The notes under the pieces were generated by a model. It saw only the letters and a program-made list of their open reading frames with translations. It ran no database searches and was not told the origin of the DNA. The position numbers were made by a program, and so were the translations under genes. Of a DNA stretch of 64,000 nt, positions 25,157 to 34,066 are shown piece by piece; the first letter of the stretch is position 1, and each line of letters starts with the position of its first letter. The DNA is taken from positions 434,001 to 498,000 of the forward strand of contig NZ_JAUCCV010000010.1 in assembly GCF_034675905.1 (NCBI RefSeq), given 5' to 3'. The DNA is from Castellaniella sp034675905 (GTDB taxonomy: Bacteria > Pseudomonadota > Gammaproteobacteria > Burkholderiales > Burkholderiaceae_B).

Positions 25157-26579
25157 TTATTGGAGGGTTTTGGCCTTTTCAAAGGCCTCGTCGATGCCGC
25201 CCACCATGTAGAAGGCCTGTTCCGGCAGCGCATCGCACTCGCCTTCGACAATCATCTTGAAACCGCGCAGGGTTTCGGTCAGAGGCACGTACTTGCCCGG
25301 CGAACCGGTGAAGACTTCGGCCACGTGGAAAGGTTGCGACAGGAAGCGTTGAATCTTCCGGGCGCGGGCCACGGCTTGCTTGTCTTCCGGGGACAGCTCG
25401 TCCATACCCAGAATGGCGATGATGTCGCGCAGTTCCTTGTAGCGCTGCAGCGTCTGCTGCACGCCACGGGCGATGTTGTAGTGTTCCTCGCCCACGATCT
25501 GCGGATCCAGCTGACGGCTGGTGGAATCCAGCGGGTCGACGGCCGGGTAGATACCCAGCGCGGCGATGTCACGCGACAGCACCACGGTGGAGTCCAGGTG
25601 CAGGAAGGTCGTGGCAGGCGACGGGTCGGTCAAGTCATCGGCCGGCACGTACACGGCCTGGATGGACGTGATGGAACCGGTCTTGGTGGACGTGATCCGT
25701 TCCTGCAGCTTGCCCATTTCCTCGGCCAGCGTCGGCTGATAGCCCACGGCCGATGGCATGCGGCCCAGCAGCGCGGACACTTCGGTACCGGCCAGCGTGT
25801 AGCGGTAGATGTTGTCCACGAAGAACAACACGTCGCGGCCTTCGTCACGGAAGGACTCCGCCATCGTCAGGCCCGGACAGAGCCACGCGCAGACGGTTGC
25901 CGGGAGGCTCGTTCATCTGACCGAACACCATGGCGACCTTGGATTCGGGCAGGTTGTCCAGCTTGATGACGCCGGCATCCGACATTTCGTGATAGAAGTC
26001 GTTGCCTTCGCGGGTACGTTCACCCACGCCAGCGAACACCGACAGACCGCTGTGGGCCTTGGCGATGTTGTTGATCAGTTCCAGCATGTTCACGGTCTTG
26101 CCCACGCCGGCGCCGCCGAACAGGCCGACCTTGCCGCCCTTGGCAAAGGGGCAGACCAAGTCGATCACCTTGATGCCGGTTTCCAGCAGTTCAACCGAAG
26201 GCGACAATTCGTCGAATTTCGGGGCATGCTGGTGAATGGCGCGCTTTTCATCGGACTGGATGTCGCCGCGCTCGTCGATCGGGCGGCCCAGCACGTCCAT
26301 GATGCGGCCCAGCGTGCCCAGGCCCACCGGCACCGAGATCGGGGCGCCCGTACCGGCCACGGACATGCCGCGGCGCAGGCCGTCGGACGAACCCATGGCA
26401 ATGGTGCGCACCACGCCGTCGCCCAGCTGCTGCTGGACTTCGAACGTCAGACCTTTTTCCGCAAACGCGGAGGACTCGTCGGTCAAGGTGAGCGCGTCGT
26501 AGATATTGGGAATGCTATCGCGGGGGAACTGAATGTCCACCACTGCGCCGATGCACTGAACGATGGTACCGTTGCTCAT
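25157..26579 (-). pseudogene. atpD: ATP synthase F1 beta subunit, interrupted by a one-base insertion
   Basis: This is the catalytic beta subunit, with Walker A GGAGVGKT, the GERTREG loop and YRYTLAGTEVSALLGRMPSAVGYQ all present, but in two frames. The upstream frame runs from the ATG at 26579 through NEPPGNRLRVALSG and then goes astray. The downstream frame resumes at MAESFRDEGRD. On the minus strand the junction reads GGGCCTGACGATG where the family needs GGGCTGACGATG, so one extra base (plus-strand G at 25870-25871) explains everything. Removing it gives a normal 473-residue protein. Because the gene is normally essential for oxidative phosphorylation, a sequencing or assembly error is as likely as a real mutation. 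Confidence 0.9.
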
Positions 26580-26623
26580 GTTTAGTCCTATAAGTATCTC
26601 TGGGTTGACCAAGCGGGCGTCGA

Positions 26624-27523
26624 TCAGACCGCCGCCGCGCCGCCCACGATTTCCGAAATTTCCTTGGTGATGGCCGCCTGACGGGTCTTGTTGTAGACCA
26701 GCTGGAGGTCGCCGATGACTTTCTTGGCGTTGTCGGAGGCCGCCTTCATGGCCACCATCCGCGCGGATTGCTCGCTGGCCATGTTTTCCGCCACGGCCTG
26801 ATACACCAGGCCTTCCACGTAGCGCATCAGTAGATCGTCGATGACGGTCTGGGAATCCGGCTCGTACAGGTAATCCCAGCCGTACTTCGTATCCAGCGAG
26901 TCGTCTTCCTGTTCGCCGGCCTGGAACGGATCATTCAGCCCCGAGGGCAGCGGCAGCAGGCGGATGAAACTGGGGTCCTGCTTCATCGTATTGACGAAGC
27001 GGCTGGTCGCCAGGTACACCGCATCGACCTTGCCATCGATGAAGTCGTCGATCTGCGCCTTGATGGCGCCGATCAGACGTTCCAGATTGGGCGCATCGCC
27101 CAGTTGGACTTCCGATGACACCACGTTGACGCCCACGCGATTGAGCAAGCCCAGGCCTTTCGAGCCCAGAGCCGTCGCTTGCACGCGCACGCCTTGCTGT
27201 TCGAATTCCTTGATCTGCGCCAACGCCAGGCGCGAGATGTTGGTATTCAAACCGCCGCACAGGCCCTTGTCGGTGGTGATCAATACGATACCAACCGCCG
27301 AGAGCTTCGGACGTTCCACCATATACGGATGGGTGTAGTCCGGGTTCGCCTGCATCAGGTGCGCGGCGATCGCGCGGACCTTGGTGGCGTAGGGACGGCC
27401 GGCCCGCATGCGATCCTGCGCTTTGCGCATTTTCGATGCGGCGACCATTTCCATCGCCTTGGTGATCTTGCTCGTGTTTTGCACGCTCTTGATCTTGGTT
27501 CGAATTTCCTTGATTCCGGCCAT
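26624..27523 (-). CDS. atpG: ATP synthase F1 gamma subunit
   Basis: A 299-residue rotor shaft subunit. The N-terminal coiled-coil helix MAGIKEIRTKIKSVQNTSKI and the C-terminal helix MKAASDNAKKVIGDLQLVYN, which form the rotating axle, are intact, as is TDKGLCGGLNTN. The stop is 44 bases before the beta-subunit ATG. The position between atpA and atpD is canonical. Confidence 0.96.
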   Translation of the reverse strand: MAGIKEIRTKIKSVQNTSKITKAMEMVAASKMRKAQDRMRAGRPYATKVRAIAAHLMQANPDYTHPYMVERPKLSAVGIVLITTDKGLCGGLNTNISRLALAQIKEFEQQGVRVQATALGSKGLGLLNRVGVNVVSSEVQLGDAPNLERLIGAIKAQIDDFIDGKVDAVYLATSRFVNTMKQDPSFIRLLPLPSGLNDPFQAGEQEDDSLDTKYGWDYLYEPDSQTVIDDLLMRYVEGLVYQAVAENMASEQSARMVAMKAASDNAKKVIGDLQLVYNKTRQAAITKEISEIVGGAAAV

Positions 27524-27576
27524 TCCACTATTCCCTTGGGCTGACCGGGGCGCCTACCAGGCCCCCCGGTTGCAAC

Positions 27577-29118
27577 TTAAAACGTGCCGTGCTTCTTGAA
27601 CTCTTGAATCGCGGCGCCCAGAGCGGCGTCGTCTTCCTTGGACAGTTCTTTCACGTCTTCGATGCGCTGGATCAGGGCTTCGTGCTTGGACTTCAGGAAG
27701 TCCTTCAGGGCCTTTTCGAACGACAGCACCTGGCCGACGTCCAGATCATCCAGGTGGCCGTTGTTGACGGCATACAAGGCGACGGACAGCTCCCAGACCT
27801 GTTGCGGCTGATACTGAGGCTGTTTCAGCAGTTCGACCACGCGCTTGCCGCGTTCGAGCTGGCGACGGGTGGCGTCGTCCAGATCGGAAGCAAACTGAGC
27901 AAAAGCGGCCAGCTCGCGGTACTGAGCCAAGTCGGTACGAATACCGCCGGACAGTTTTTTCACGACCTTGGTCTGCGCCGAACCACCCACACGCGACACC
28001 GAGATACCGGCGTTGATGGCGGGGCGGATACCGGCGTTGAACAAGTCGGTTTCCAGGAAGATCTGGCCGTCGGTGATGGAAATCACGTTCGTCGGCACGA
28101 AGGCGGACACGTCGCCGGCCTGCGTTTCGATGATCGGCAACGCCGTCAGGGAACCGGTCTTGCCCTTGACCGCGCCCTTGGTGAACTGCTCGACGTAGTG
28201 AGCGTTCACGCGGGCGGCGCGCTCCAGCAAGCGGGAGTGCAGGTAGAACACGTCGCCGGGGTAGGCTTCGCGCCCAGGCGGGCGGCGCAGCAGCAGGGAC
28301 ACCTGACGATAGGCCCAGGCCTGTTTGGTCAGGTCGTCATAGACGATCAAGGCGTCTTCGCCGCGATCACGGAAGTATTCGCCCATGGTGCAGCCGGAAT
28401 ACGCGGCCAGGTACTGCATGGCGGCGGAGTCGGAGGCAGCGGCAGCCACGACGATGGTGTATTCCATCGCGCCGTGTTCTTCCAGCTTGCGCACCACGTT
28501 GTTGATCGTGGACGCCTTCTGGCCGATGGCGACGTACACGCAGGTGACGCCCTTGCCTTTCTGGTTGATGATGGTGTCCACCGCCACGGCGGTCTTGCCG
28601 GTCTGGCGGTCACCGATGATCAGCTCGCGCTGACCGCGGCCGATCGGCACCATCGAGTCAATGGCCTTCTGGCCGGTCTGCATCGGCTGCGACACCGACT
28701 GACGAGCGATCACGCCCGGCGCGACCTTTTCGATCACGTCGGTTTCTTTGGCGTTGATCGGACCCTTGCCGTCGATCGGAGTGCCCAGGGCATCGACCAC
28801 GCGGCCTTTCAGTTCGGGGCCAACCGGCACGGCCAGGATCTTACCCGTGGTCTTGACGGAATCGCCTTCGGACACGCCGATGTAGTCACCCAGCACCACG
28901 GCGCCGACAGAGTCGCGCTCGAGGTTCAGGGCCAGGCCGAAACGGTTATTGGGGAATTCGAGCATTTCGCCCTGCATCACATCGGACAGGCCGTGGATGC
29001 GGGTGATACCGTCGGTCACGGACACCACCGTGCCCTGCGTGCGGACATCGGTAGACGCGCCCAGGCCTTCAATGCGGCTTTTCAGCAGTTCGCTGATCTC
29101 GGACGGGTTAAGTTGCAT
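27577..29118 (-). CDS. atpA: ATP synthase F1 alpha subunit
   Basis: A 513-residue non-catalytic nucleotide-binding subunit. The Walker A motif is GDRQTGKTA, with the family's N-terminal MQLNPSEISELLKSRIEGL and the arginine-finger region SVSRVGGSAQ. Full length, with no disruption. AGGAG precedes the ATG. It lies between atpH (36 bases) and atpG (53 bases). Confidence 0.97.
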   Translation of the reverse strand: MQLNPSEISELLKSRIEGLGASTDVRTQGTVVSVTDGITRIHGLSDVMQGEMLEFPNNRFGLALNLERDSVGAVVLGDYIGVSEGDSVKTTGKILAVPVGPELKGRVVDALGTPIDGKGPINAKETDVIEKVAPGVIARQSVSQPMQTGQKAIDSMVPIGRGQRELIIGDRQTGKTAVAVDTIINQKGKGVTCVYVAIGQKASTINNVVRKLEEHGAMEYTIVVAAAASDSAAMQYLAAYSGCTMGEYFRDRGEDALIVYDDLTKQAWAYRQVSLLLRRPPGREAYPGDVFYLHSRLLERAARVNAHYVEQFTKGAVKGKTGSLTALPIIETQAGDVSAFVPTNVISITDGQIFLETDLFNAGIRPAINAGISVSRVGGSAQTKVVKKLSGGIRTDLAQYRELAAFAQFASDLDDATRRQLERGKRVVELLKQPQYQPQQVWELSVALYAVNNGHLDDLDVGQVLSFEKALKDFLKSKHEALIQRIEDVKELSKEDDAALGAAIQEFKKHGTF

Positions 29119-29154
29119 GGTAAGACTCCTGGAATCCTGTTGTGTGGCCCGCCG

Positions 29155-29694
29155 TCATGCGGCCAGCGTATCGCGCAGACTGGCCAGACGGGCCTGCACG
29201 GAAGTGTCAAGCACATGATCGCCGACGGCGACGCGCACCCCGCCGATCAGCGCCGGATCAACCGTCACCTGCGACTTGAGTTTGAGGCCGAACTTGCGCT
29301 CCAGCCCCTGCAGCAGGCTGGATACCTGCGCATCATCCAGCGGGAACGCGCTGGTGATCCGGGCCAGGGCCGTGCCTTCGACCCGGTTGCGCAAGAGTTC
29401 GAACTGTTCCGCCACCTGAGGCAGCACCTGGACCCGGTCGTTTTCGACAACCAGTTCCACCAGATTGGCTGCCTGCGACGGCAACTGCTGGGGCACCAGG
29501 CCGGTCAGCAGCTGAACGCGCTGCGCGTCGTTCAGGCGCGGATCGCTCATGGCTTCCAGCACGTCGGGCAGGCTGGCAACCTGAGCCAGCAGGGACAACA
29601 CGCCGGACCAGGATTCAAGACCCTGTGCGTCGTTGCGCACAGCCTCGAACAAGGCTTCGGCGTAAGGCCGCGCGATTGTAGATAGTTCAGCCAT
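29155..29694 (-). CDS. atpH: ATP synthase F1 delta subunit
   Basis: A 179-residue peripheral-stalk subunit (OSCP homologue) joining the b dimer to the alpha3beta3 crown. The start MAELSTIARPYAEALFEAVR and the C-terminal segment VDPALIGGVRVAVGDHVLD match the family. It lies 12 bases after atpF, and the spacing implies coupled translation. Confidence 0.95.
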   Translation of the reverse strand: MAELSTIARPYAEALFEAVRNDAQGLESWSGVLSLLAQVASLPDVLEAMSDPRLNDAQRVQLLTGLVPQQLPSQAANLVELVVENDRVQVLPQVAEQFELLRNRVEGTALARITSAFPLDDAQVSSLLQGLERKFGLKLKSQVTVDPALIGGVRVAVGDHVLDTSVQARLASLRDTLAA

Positions 29695-29706
29695 GACCCG
29701 CCCCGA

Positions 29707-30177
29707 TCAGAGTTGTGCCTGAAGCTGATCCAGCAGATCAGCATGCGCCTTGGCGTCGACTTCGCGGCGCAGGATCTGTTCAGCACCCTGCACAGCCAGC
29801 GCGGCGACCTCGGCACGCAGTGTTTCACGTGCGCGCTGCGCCTCTTGGGCTGCGTCTTGTCGAGCCTGTGCAACGATGCGGGCCTTTTCGGCTTCCGCTT
29901 CGCGACGGGCTTCGTCAATCAGCATGGCAGCCTGCTTTTCGACTTCGGCCAAACGGGCATGATTGTCCGTTTTGGATGCCGCCTCGATCAGGCTGACACG
30001 AGCCTGAGCCTGGGCGAGATCCGCCTTGCCCTTTTCGGCGGCAGCCAGACCGTCGGCGATTTTCTGGCGACGATCATCGATTGCCTTCGTCAGGGGTGGC
30101 CAGATGAATTTCATCGTAAACCAGCCCAGAACGAAAAACACGATCATCTGGAAAAAGAGAGTCGCGTTTAAATTCAC
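29707..30177 (-). CDS. atpF: ATP synthase F0 subunit b
   Basis: A 156-residue stator subunit: one N-terminal membrane helix (NATLFFQMIVFFVLGWFTM) followed by a long charged helix rich in Ala, Glu, Lys and Arg that dimerises as the peripheral stalk. Length matches the E. coli subunit (156). It is preceded by a 120-base gap containing two stem-loops after atpE, whereas the other junctions to the delta and alpha genes are short. Confidence 0.95.
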   Translation of the reverse strand: MNLNATLFFQMIVFFVLGWFTMKFIWPPLTKAIDDRRQKIADGLAAAEKGKADLAQAQARVSLIEAASKTDNHARLAEVEKQAAMLIDEARREAEAEKARIVAQARQDAAQEAQRARETLRAEVAALAVQGAEQILRREVDAKAHADLLDQLQAQL

Positions 30178-30202
30178 GGTCGTTTCCCTAATTTACCCAC
30201 TC

Positions 30203-30229
30203 GTGCCTTGCGGTGGACCCACAAGGCAC
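30203..30229 (-). other. Stem-loop in atpE-atpF intergenic RNA
   Basis: GTGCCTTG (30203-30210) pairs perfectly with 30222-30229, with further short pairing inside, in the leader of atpF. It may tune atpF translation or transcript stability relative to the abundant c subunit. Confidence 0.5.
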
Positions 30230-30272
30230 CAAACCTGGCCGATCGCCGCCCGAAGGCGCCGGACCAGCCCCT

Positions 30273-30290
30273 GGCCTGCCGCAGCAGGCC
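30273..30290 (-). other. Stem-loop immediately after atpE
   Basis: GGCCTGC (30273-30279) pairs perfectly with 30284-30290 across a four-base loop, seven bases beyond the atpE stop. There is no T-run. It is a likely 3-prime-stabilising or partial-termination hairpin favouring high c-subunit output. Confidence 0.5.
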
Positions 30291-30297
30291 TGCGCAA

Positions 30298-30540
30298 TCA
30301 GCCGACGAACGGGTTGGCGAACGCGAACAGCATGGCCAGACCCACGCCGATCAGGAAGGCGGCGTCAATCAGACCAACCAGCAGGAACATCTTGGTTTGC
30401 AGGGTGTTCATCAACTCGGGCTGGCGAGCGGAGGCTTCGAGGTATTTGCCACCCATCAAGCCGATACCGATACAAGCACCGATGGCGCCCAGACCGATGA
30501 TCAAACCGCAAGCGAGAGCAACGAATGCAACGTTGGTCAT
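30298..30540 (-). CDS. atpE: ATP synthase F0 subunit c
   Basis: An 80-residue two-helix proteolipid forming the rotor ring. The conserved polar loop ARQPEL lies between the helices, and the ion-binding Asp is in MFLLVGLIDAAFLIG of helix 2. The absence of the sodium-binding Gln/Glu pattern indicates a proton-driven enzyme. AAGGAG precedes the ATG. It is flanked by hairpins on its 3-prime side. Confidence 0.96.
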   Translation of the reverse strand: MTNVAFVALACGLIIGLGAIGACIGIGLMGGKYLEASARQPELMNTLQTKMFLLVGLIDAAFLIGVGLAMLFAFANPFVG

Positions 30541-30598
30541 AACAACTCCTTGGTAAGTAAACGTTGTTTAGTCAGAAAACAAAATCAGAAATCAGAAA

Positions 30599-31477
30599 TT
30601 AGTGGCCTTCGTGCGCCAGCCCGATATACACCAGGGTCAGCATCATGAAGATGTATGCCTGCAGCAGCACGATCAAGATATGAAAGATCGCCCACGCCGA
30701 GCCGGCCAGCACGTGCCCGAATGCCAGGCTGATGCTGGTCGCATCCGCCCCCACCCAGGCCCCCCCCAGCAAGGCGATCAGCATGAACAGCAGTTCGCCC
30801 GCATACATATTGCCGAACAGCCGCATGCCCAGAGAGACGGTCTTGGCGACATATTCGATGAGATTGAGCAGCAGATTGAACGGAGCCAACACCAGAGCGC
30901 CCACACCGTGCGCATGGAAAGGCGCCGTGAAGAGTTCTTTGACGAAGCCGCTCAGGTGCTTCATCTTGATGCCGTAGTACAGCGTCAGCAGCAGCACCCC
31001 CAGCGACATGCCCATGGGAACGTTCAGGTCGGCGGTCGGCAAAATGCGGTGGTAGTACAGAGGATCGGAATGGTCAGCACCCAAACCGACCGCACGGAAG
31101 ATCCAGCCCACCAGATCCACGGGGATCAGATCGAGCGTATTCATCAGTGTGATCCACAGGAACACAGTCAGTGCCAGCGGCGCGGCATACAGACGGGATT
31201 TTTCGTTGGGGACGATGTTCTTGGCTTCTTCGTAGACCATGCCTACCAGCATTTCCACGGACATCTGGAAGCGGCCAGGCACGTCGGTCGTGGCACGCCG
31301 TGCGGCACGCCACAGGAAATAGATGACGATGACGCCGGTCAGAATGGACCAGAACAGGGAGTCGTAGTTCACGACGCCGAAGTTGGCAATGATGTCCTGT
31401 TTATGCCCGAGATTATTCAGGTGCACCAGGTGATGCTGAATATATTCGGACTGAGGCGTCGTTACTGCGTCGGTCAT
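30599..31477 (-). CDS. atpB: ATP synthase F0 subunit a
   Basis: A 292-residue membrane subunit forming the proton half-channels. The essential arginine is in SLGMRLFGNMYAGELLFMLI, and multiple hydrophobic helices follow the N-terminal periplasmic stretch. The ATG at 31477 (MTDAVTTPQSEYIQ) with upstream GAAGGG is preferred to an in-frame non-ATG start five codons earlier. It is followed by atpE after 58 bases. Confidence 0.95.
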   Translation of the reverse strand: MTDAVTTPQSEYIQHHLVHLNNLGHKQDIIANFGVVNYDSLFWSILTGVIVIYFLWRAARRATTDVPGRFQMSVEMLVGMVYEEAKNIVPNEKSRLYAAPLALTVFLWITLMNTLDLIPVDLVGWIFRAVGLGADHSDPLYYHRILPTADLNVPMGMSLGVLLLTLYYGIKMKHLSGFVKELFTAPFHAHGVGALVLAPFNLLLNLIEYVAKTVSLGMRLFGNMYAGELLFMLIALLGGAWVGADATSISLAFGHVLAGSAWAIFHILIVLLQAYIFMMLTLVYIGLAHEGH

Positions 31478-31503
31478 CGGTAAGCCCTTCAAACGTAATC
31501 AAA

Positions 31504-31965
31504 TCATGGCAGGCGGCGCAAGGCCAGCAACACCACGTACCCCTTCATGACGCCCAACAGACCCAACAGGAAAGCCAGCCAGTTCAGCCAACCGCCCCAC
31601 TGCCACGCCACCAAGACCACCACCCCGGCCACTGTCAGCAGCTTGAGGAATTCGCCCCAGAAAAAGGCGAGCGATCCCGAGCGTTTCGGCCCGAAATACC
31701 CAAGCAACAGCCGCAAGGCAAATAATGCGTTGGGTACAAAATAGGCTGCCGCCCCGATCAAGGCGGAAGCCCCAGCGTCCTTCCCAGCAATTCCCCAAGC
31801 CCCGAGCACCACCAGCATCCCCGTGAATGCCTGCGCTGCCAGCGCCCTTAATAGGCCGACTTGAGAACGCCTGGCGATCAGTGCGCGATCCGCATCGCTG
31901 AGCACCAGCGGTGCGACCGCACCTGGCGACCCACCATACGGATCCGATGTGGCTCGATCACCCAT
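31504..31965 (-). CDS. atpI: ATP synthase subunit I (assembly protein)
   Basis: A 153-residue protein with four hydrophobic segments (for example LAAQAFTGMLVVLGAWGIAG and LLTVAGVVVLVAWQWGGWL). Its place at the head of the operon and its GAAAYFVPNALFALRLLL segment match AtpI/UncI, which helps c-ring assembly. The start is uncertain: the ATG at 31965 lacks a strong ribosome site, and a TTG at 32013 would add 16 residues. The product is non-structural and tolerates divergence. Confidence 0.82.
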   Translation of the reverse strand: MGDRATSDPYGGSPGAVAPLVLSDADRALIARRSQVGLLRALAAQAFTGMLVVLGAWGIAGKDAGASALIGAAAYFVPNALFALRLLLGYFGPKRSGSLAFFWGEFLKLLTVAGVVVLVAWQWGGWLNWLAFLLGLLGVMKGYVVLLALRRLP

Positions 31966-32021
31966 AAAAGCCCGTTCAAAACCCAGCGATCTAGCCACCA
32001 GGCAACAAGTCAAACCGTTGA

Positions 32022-32027
32022 ATTATA
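32022..32027 (-). promoter_or_regulatory. Minus-10 element of the atp operon promoter
   Basis: A perfect TATAAT on the minus strand lies about 57 bases upstream of the atpI ATG, preceded by an A-tract. No good minus-35 hexamer is visible at 17 bases (CTGAAT is the best). It is a plausible main promoter for atpIBEFHAGDC. Confidence 0.55.
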
Positions 32028-32177
32028 GCTTTTTTTGGCATGGGATTCAGTCCCTCACCTCAAAAGGCGCACCATTTTACCCTAGTTTCCCCGCGCAATG
32101 TTCCCGCCAGCAGAACCGCTCATGAACTACACCGTTTGGAGGAGGCGCAAGGCCGGTTCAGCCAGACGATCTAGATT

Positions 32178-32194
32178 ATCCATCCTATGGATAT
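32178..32194. promoter_or_regulatory. Inverted repeat upstream of csgE, candidate operator
   Basis: TATCCAT (32178-32184) and ATGGATA (32188-32194) form a perfect palindrome with a three-base centre, 74 bases before the csgE start and at the head of the biofilm locus. It may bind the locus regulator; binding is inferred. Confidence 0.4.
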
Positions 32195-32267
32195 GGTTAT
32201 TCCAGACTCGTAGCATGGTCTCCAAACATCACACGAAAAACACCCGGCCTTGCACAGGAGAAACATC

Positions 32268-32711
32268 GTGCCGCCCCTGAGCCTTCAGATCGGTGTCATC
32301 ACTTTGACTCTGGCAAGCGCGATGGCGGCGGCCCAGGAGCCGGATGCCTCGAAGAGCGCCCTGGATCAGGGACGGATCAATTCAGATCCGCTGAGAGGCC
32401 TGGTGATCAATCGGACCATCACCGTGCTGGGCTGGGATTTTTATCAGAATTTTTCACAGATATGGCAGGCGCTCTACCCGGATGCACAAGACACGATGAC
32501 GGTCATCGAACGTCCAACCGCCCAGTTCGGCAGTGAGATCTGGGTCAGTTATCTGGATCAGACCGTTTTCCACATTTTTTTGTCGCCGGCGCGGTCGCGC
32601 GTCCAGGAAGAAAGCAAAAAGGCCGTCGCGATCGTCTACGAGAACATCAGCATCATCAACGTTCAGCGCAAGTTCACCCAGGATAGCGATCTGGGTCCCG
32701 AGGAGATGTAA
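32268..32711 (+). CDS. csgE: Curli assembly protein CsgE
   Basis: A 147-residue periplasmic specificity factor that caps the CsgG pore and delivers curlin. After a signal peptide (ending near AMAAAQ) the CsgE domain reads GLVINRTITVLGWDFYQNFS, then ERPTAQFGSEIWVSY, which align with E. coli CsgE (SSIGHDFYRAFS; ERPSARWGSWI). The GTG at 32268 is chosen because CAGGAG stands seven bases upstream; an upstream in-frame TTG precedes that ribosome site. It is the first gene of the matrix array and abuts csgF with no gap. Confidence 0.9.
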   Translation: MPPLSLQIGVITLTLASAMAAAQEPDASKSALDQGRINSDPLRGLVINRTITVLGWDFYQNFSQIWQALYPDAQDTMTVIERPTAQFGSEIWVSYLDQTVFHIFLSPARSRVQEESKKAVAIVYENISIINVQRKFTQDSDLGPEEM

Positions 32712-33059
32712 ATGAGCCGATCCACTGTCCGACACTGCATCCGCAGAACGACGCTCCCGCTGCTGATGGCCGCCGCCAGCAGCGCGTTCATCGCGCCCCC
32801 GGCGCTGGCTGGTCAACTGACCTATACACCGGTCAACCCGTCTTTCGGCGGCAGTCCGCTCAACGGGTCCTTTCTGCTGCAAAGCGCGCAGACGCAAAAG
32901 CGTTACCCCTATCCGACGGAAGACCTGGGATTCGATGAAATCGGGCAGATCATCCAGACCAACAACGGCTTTCTGATTCAAAAAGGCAACCAGTTGTACT
33001 GGGTGGACAACAACGGCAACGCGCACCCCGTCAATCTGAGCAACTCCAGCAACCCGTGA
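32712..33059 (+). CDS. csgF: Curli assembly protein CsgF
   Basis: A 115-residue exported protein that binds the outer face of the CsgG pore and anchors the CsgB nucleator. After a signal peptide ending at PPALAG, the mature N-terminus QLTYTPVNPSFGGSPLNGSF matches the pore-binding segment of CsgF, including NPxFGGxPLNG. The C-terminal part GNQLYWVDNNGNAHPVNL is a short variable domain. The start codon directly follows the csgE stop. Confidence 0.92.
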   Translation: MSRSTVRHCIRRTTLPLLMAAASSAFIAPPALAGQLTYTPVNPSFGGSPLNGSFLLQSAQTQKRYPYPTEDLGFDEIGQIIQTNNGFLIQKGNQLYWVDNNGNAHPVNLSNSSNP

Positions 33060-33092
33060 CGCCAAACCGGCGCTCAACCGCAAGGACTCACC

Positions 33093-34025
33093 ATGGACAC
33101 CCTCGAGATGCCGGTCTTCCCGGCAGCGTTTCGGGCGCGCCGCTTATGCGTCGGCGCACTGGTCATGCTTACCCTGTCCGCCTGCGCGCTGCAGAAACCC
33201 GCGACGGTCTCCAATGAGGCCCAGCTCACGCCGGCGACCCCGTCCACGGTGGCTCTCCTGCGGCTGCCGCCCCCCCAGCGCAAAATCGTGGCCGCCGTAT
33301 ACGGCTTTCGCGACGAGACCGGCCAATACAAACCTTCTCCCAACAGTTCCTTTTCCACTGCCGTGACCCAAGGCGCTGCCTCCATGCTGATGAAGGCGCT
33401 GAAGGATTCCGGCTGGTATATCCCCGTGGAACGTGAAGGCCTGCAATCCCTGCTGACGGAACGCCGCGTCCTGCGCGCAGTCGATGACAATCCCGCCAAC
33501 GGCGAGCAAAAGGGGCAGGTGCCGAATCTGTTGCCCGCCTCGATCATCCTGGAGGGCGGGATCATCGCCTATGACACCAATACCCGCACGGGCGGCCTGG
33601 GCGCCAAATTTCTGGGCATCGGCCTGACCACCCAGTACAGCGTGGATCAGGTCACGATCAATCTACGGGCGGTGGATGTCACCAGCGGCGCCGTCCTGAA
33701 CAGCGTGTCCACCACCAAGACCATCTTCTCGTACGAGATCCACCCCAGCTACTTCCGCTTCGTCAACTATTACGACCTGCTGGAAATCGAGGGCGGCTAC
33801 ACCCGCAACGAACCCGCTCAACTGGCAGTCAAGGAAGCCATCGAAGCGGCCGTCATGCATCTGACCGTCCAGGGCATTCAGGACAATCTGTGGCGCCTGA
33901 AGAATCCGAGCGACTGGAACGACCCCCTGATCCAGCGCTATCTGAATGCCGAGAAGGAATACGTCACCGTCACCAAGCGGGAACCCGCAAAACCGGAAGA
34001 AACGGCGGCTGGCGCCAGCCAGTAA
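33093..34025 (+). CDS. csgG: Curli secretion pore lipoprotein CsgG
   Basis: A 310-residue outer-membrane lipoprotein forming the nonameric curlin channel. The lipobox is LSAC (near residue 30, after a longer than usual signal region). The CsgG fold is recognisable in KIVAAVYGFRDETGQYKPS, ALKDSGWYIPVEREGLQSLL, ILEGGIIAYDTNTRTGGLGA and TTQYSVDQVTINLRAVDV. These cover the periplasmic domain and the TM hairpins. The C-terminal 20 residues are a charged Glu/Lys/Pro tail beyond the usual end. Confidence 0.94.
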   Translation: MDTLEMPVFPAAFRARRLCVGALVMLTLSACALQKPATVSNEAQLTPATPSTVALLRLPPPQRKIVAAVYGFRDETGQYKPSPNSSFSTAVTQGAASMLMKALKDSGWYIPVEREGLQSLLTERRVLRAVDDNPANGEQKGQVPNLLPASIILEGGIIAYDTNTRTGGLGAKFLGIGLTTQYSVDQVTINLRAVDVTSGAVLNSVSTTKTIFSYEIHPSYFRFVNYYDLLEIEGGYTRNEPAQLAVKEAIEAAVMHLTVQGIQDNLWRLKNPSDWNDPLIQRYLNAEKEYVTVTKREPAKPEETAAGASQ

Positions 34026-34066
34026 GCGCCGTCAATCCCACGAGGCCCGCCCAGGAGTCCACCATC

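Noticed and set aside
25840..25890. Programmed ribosomal frameshift in atpD
   Set aside because: No slippery heptamer or downstream pseudoknot is seen at the junction, and atpD is not known to use recoding. An extra base is the simpler explanation.
27589..29685. A 698-codon open frame on the plus strand opposite atpA and atpH
   Set aside because: It is an antisense shadow of GC-rich conserved genes; the translation is His/Gly/Gln-rich with no domain, and the minus strand encodes clear ATP synthase subunits.
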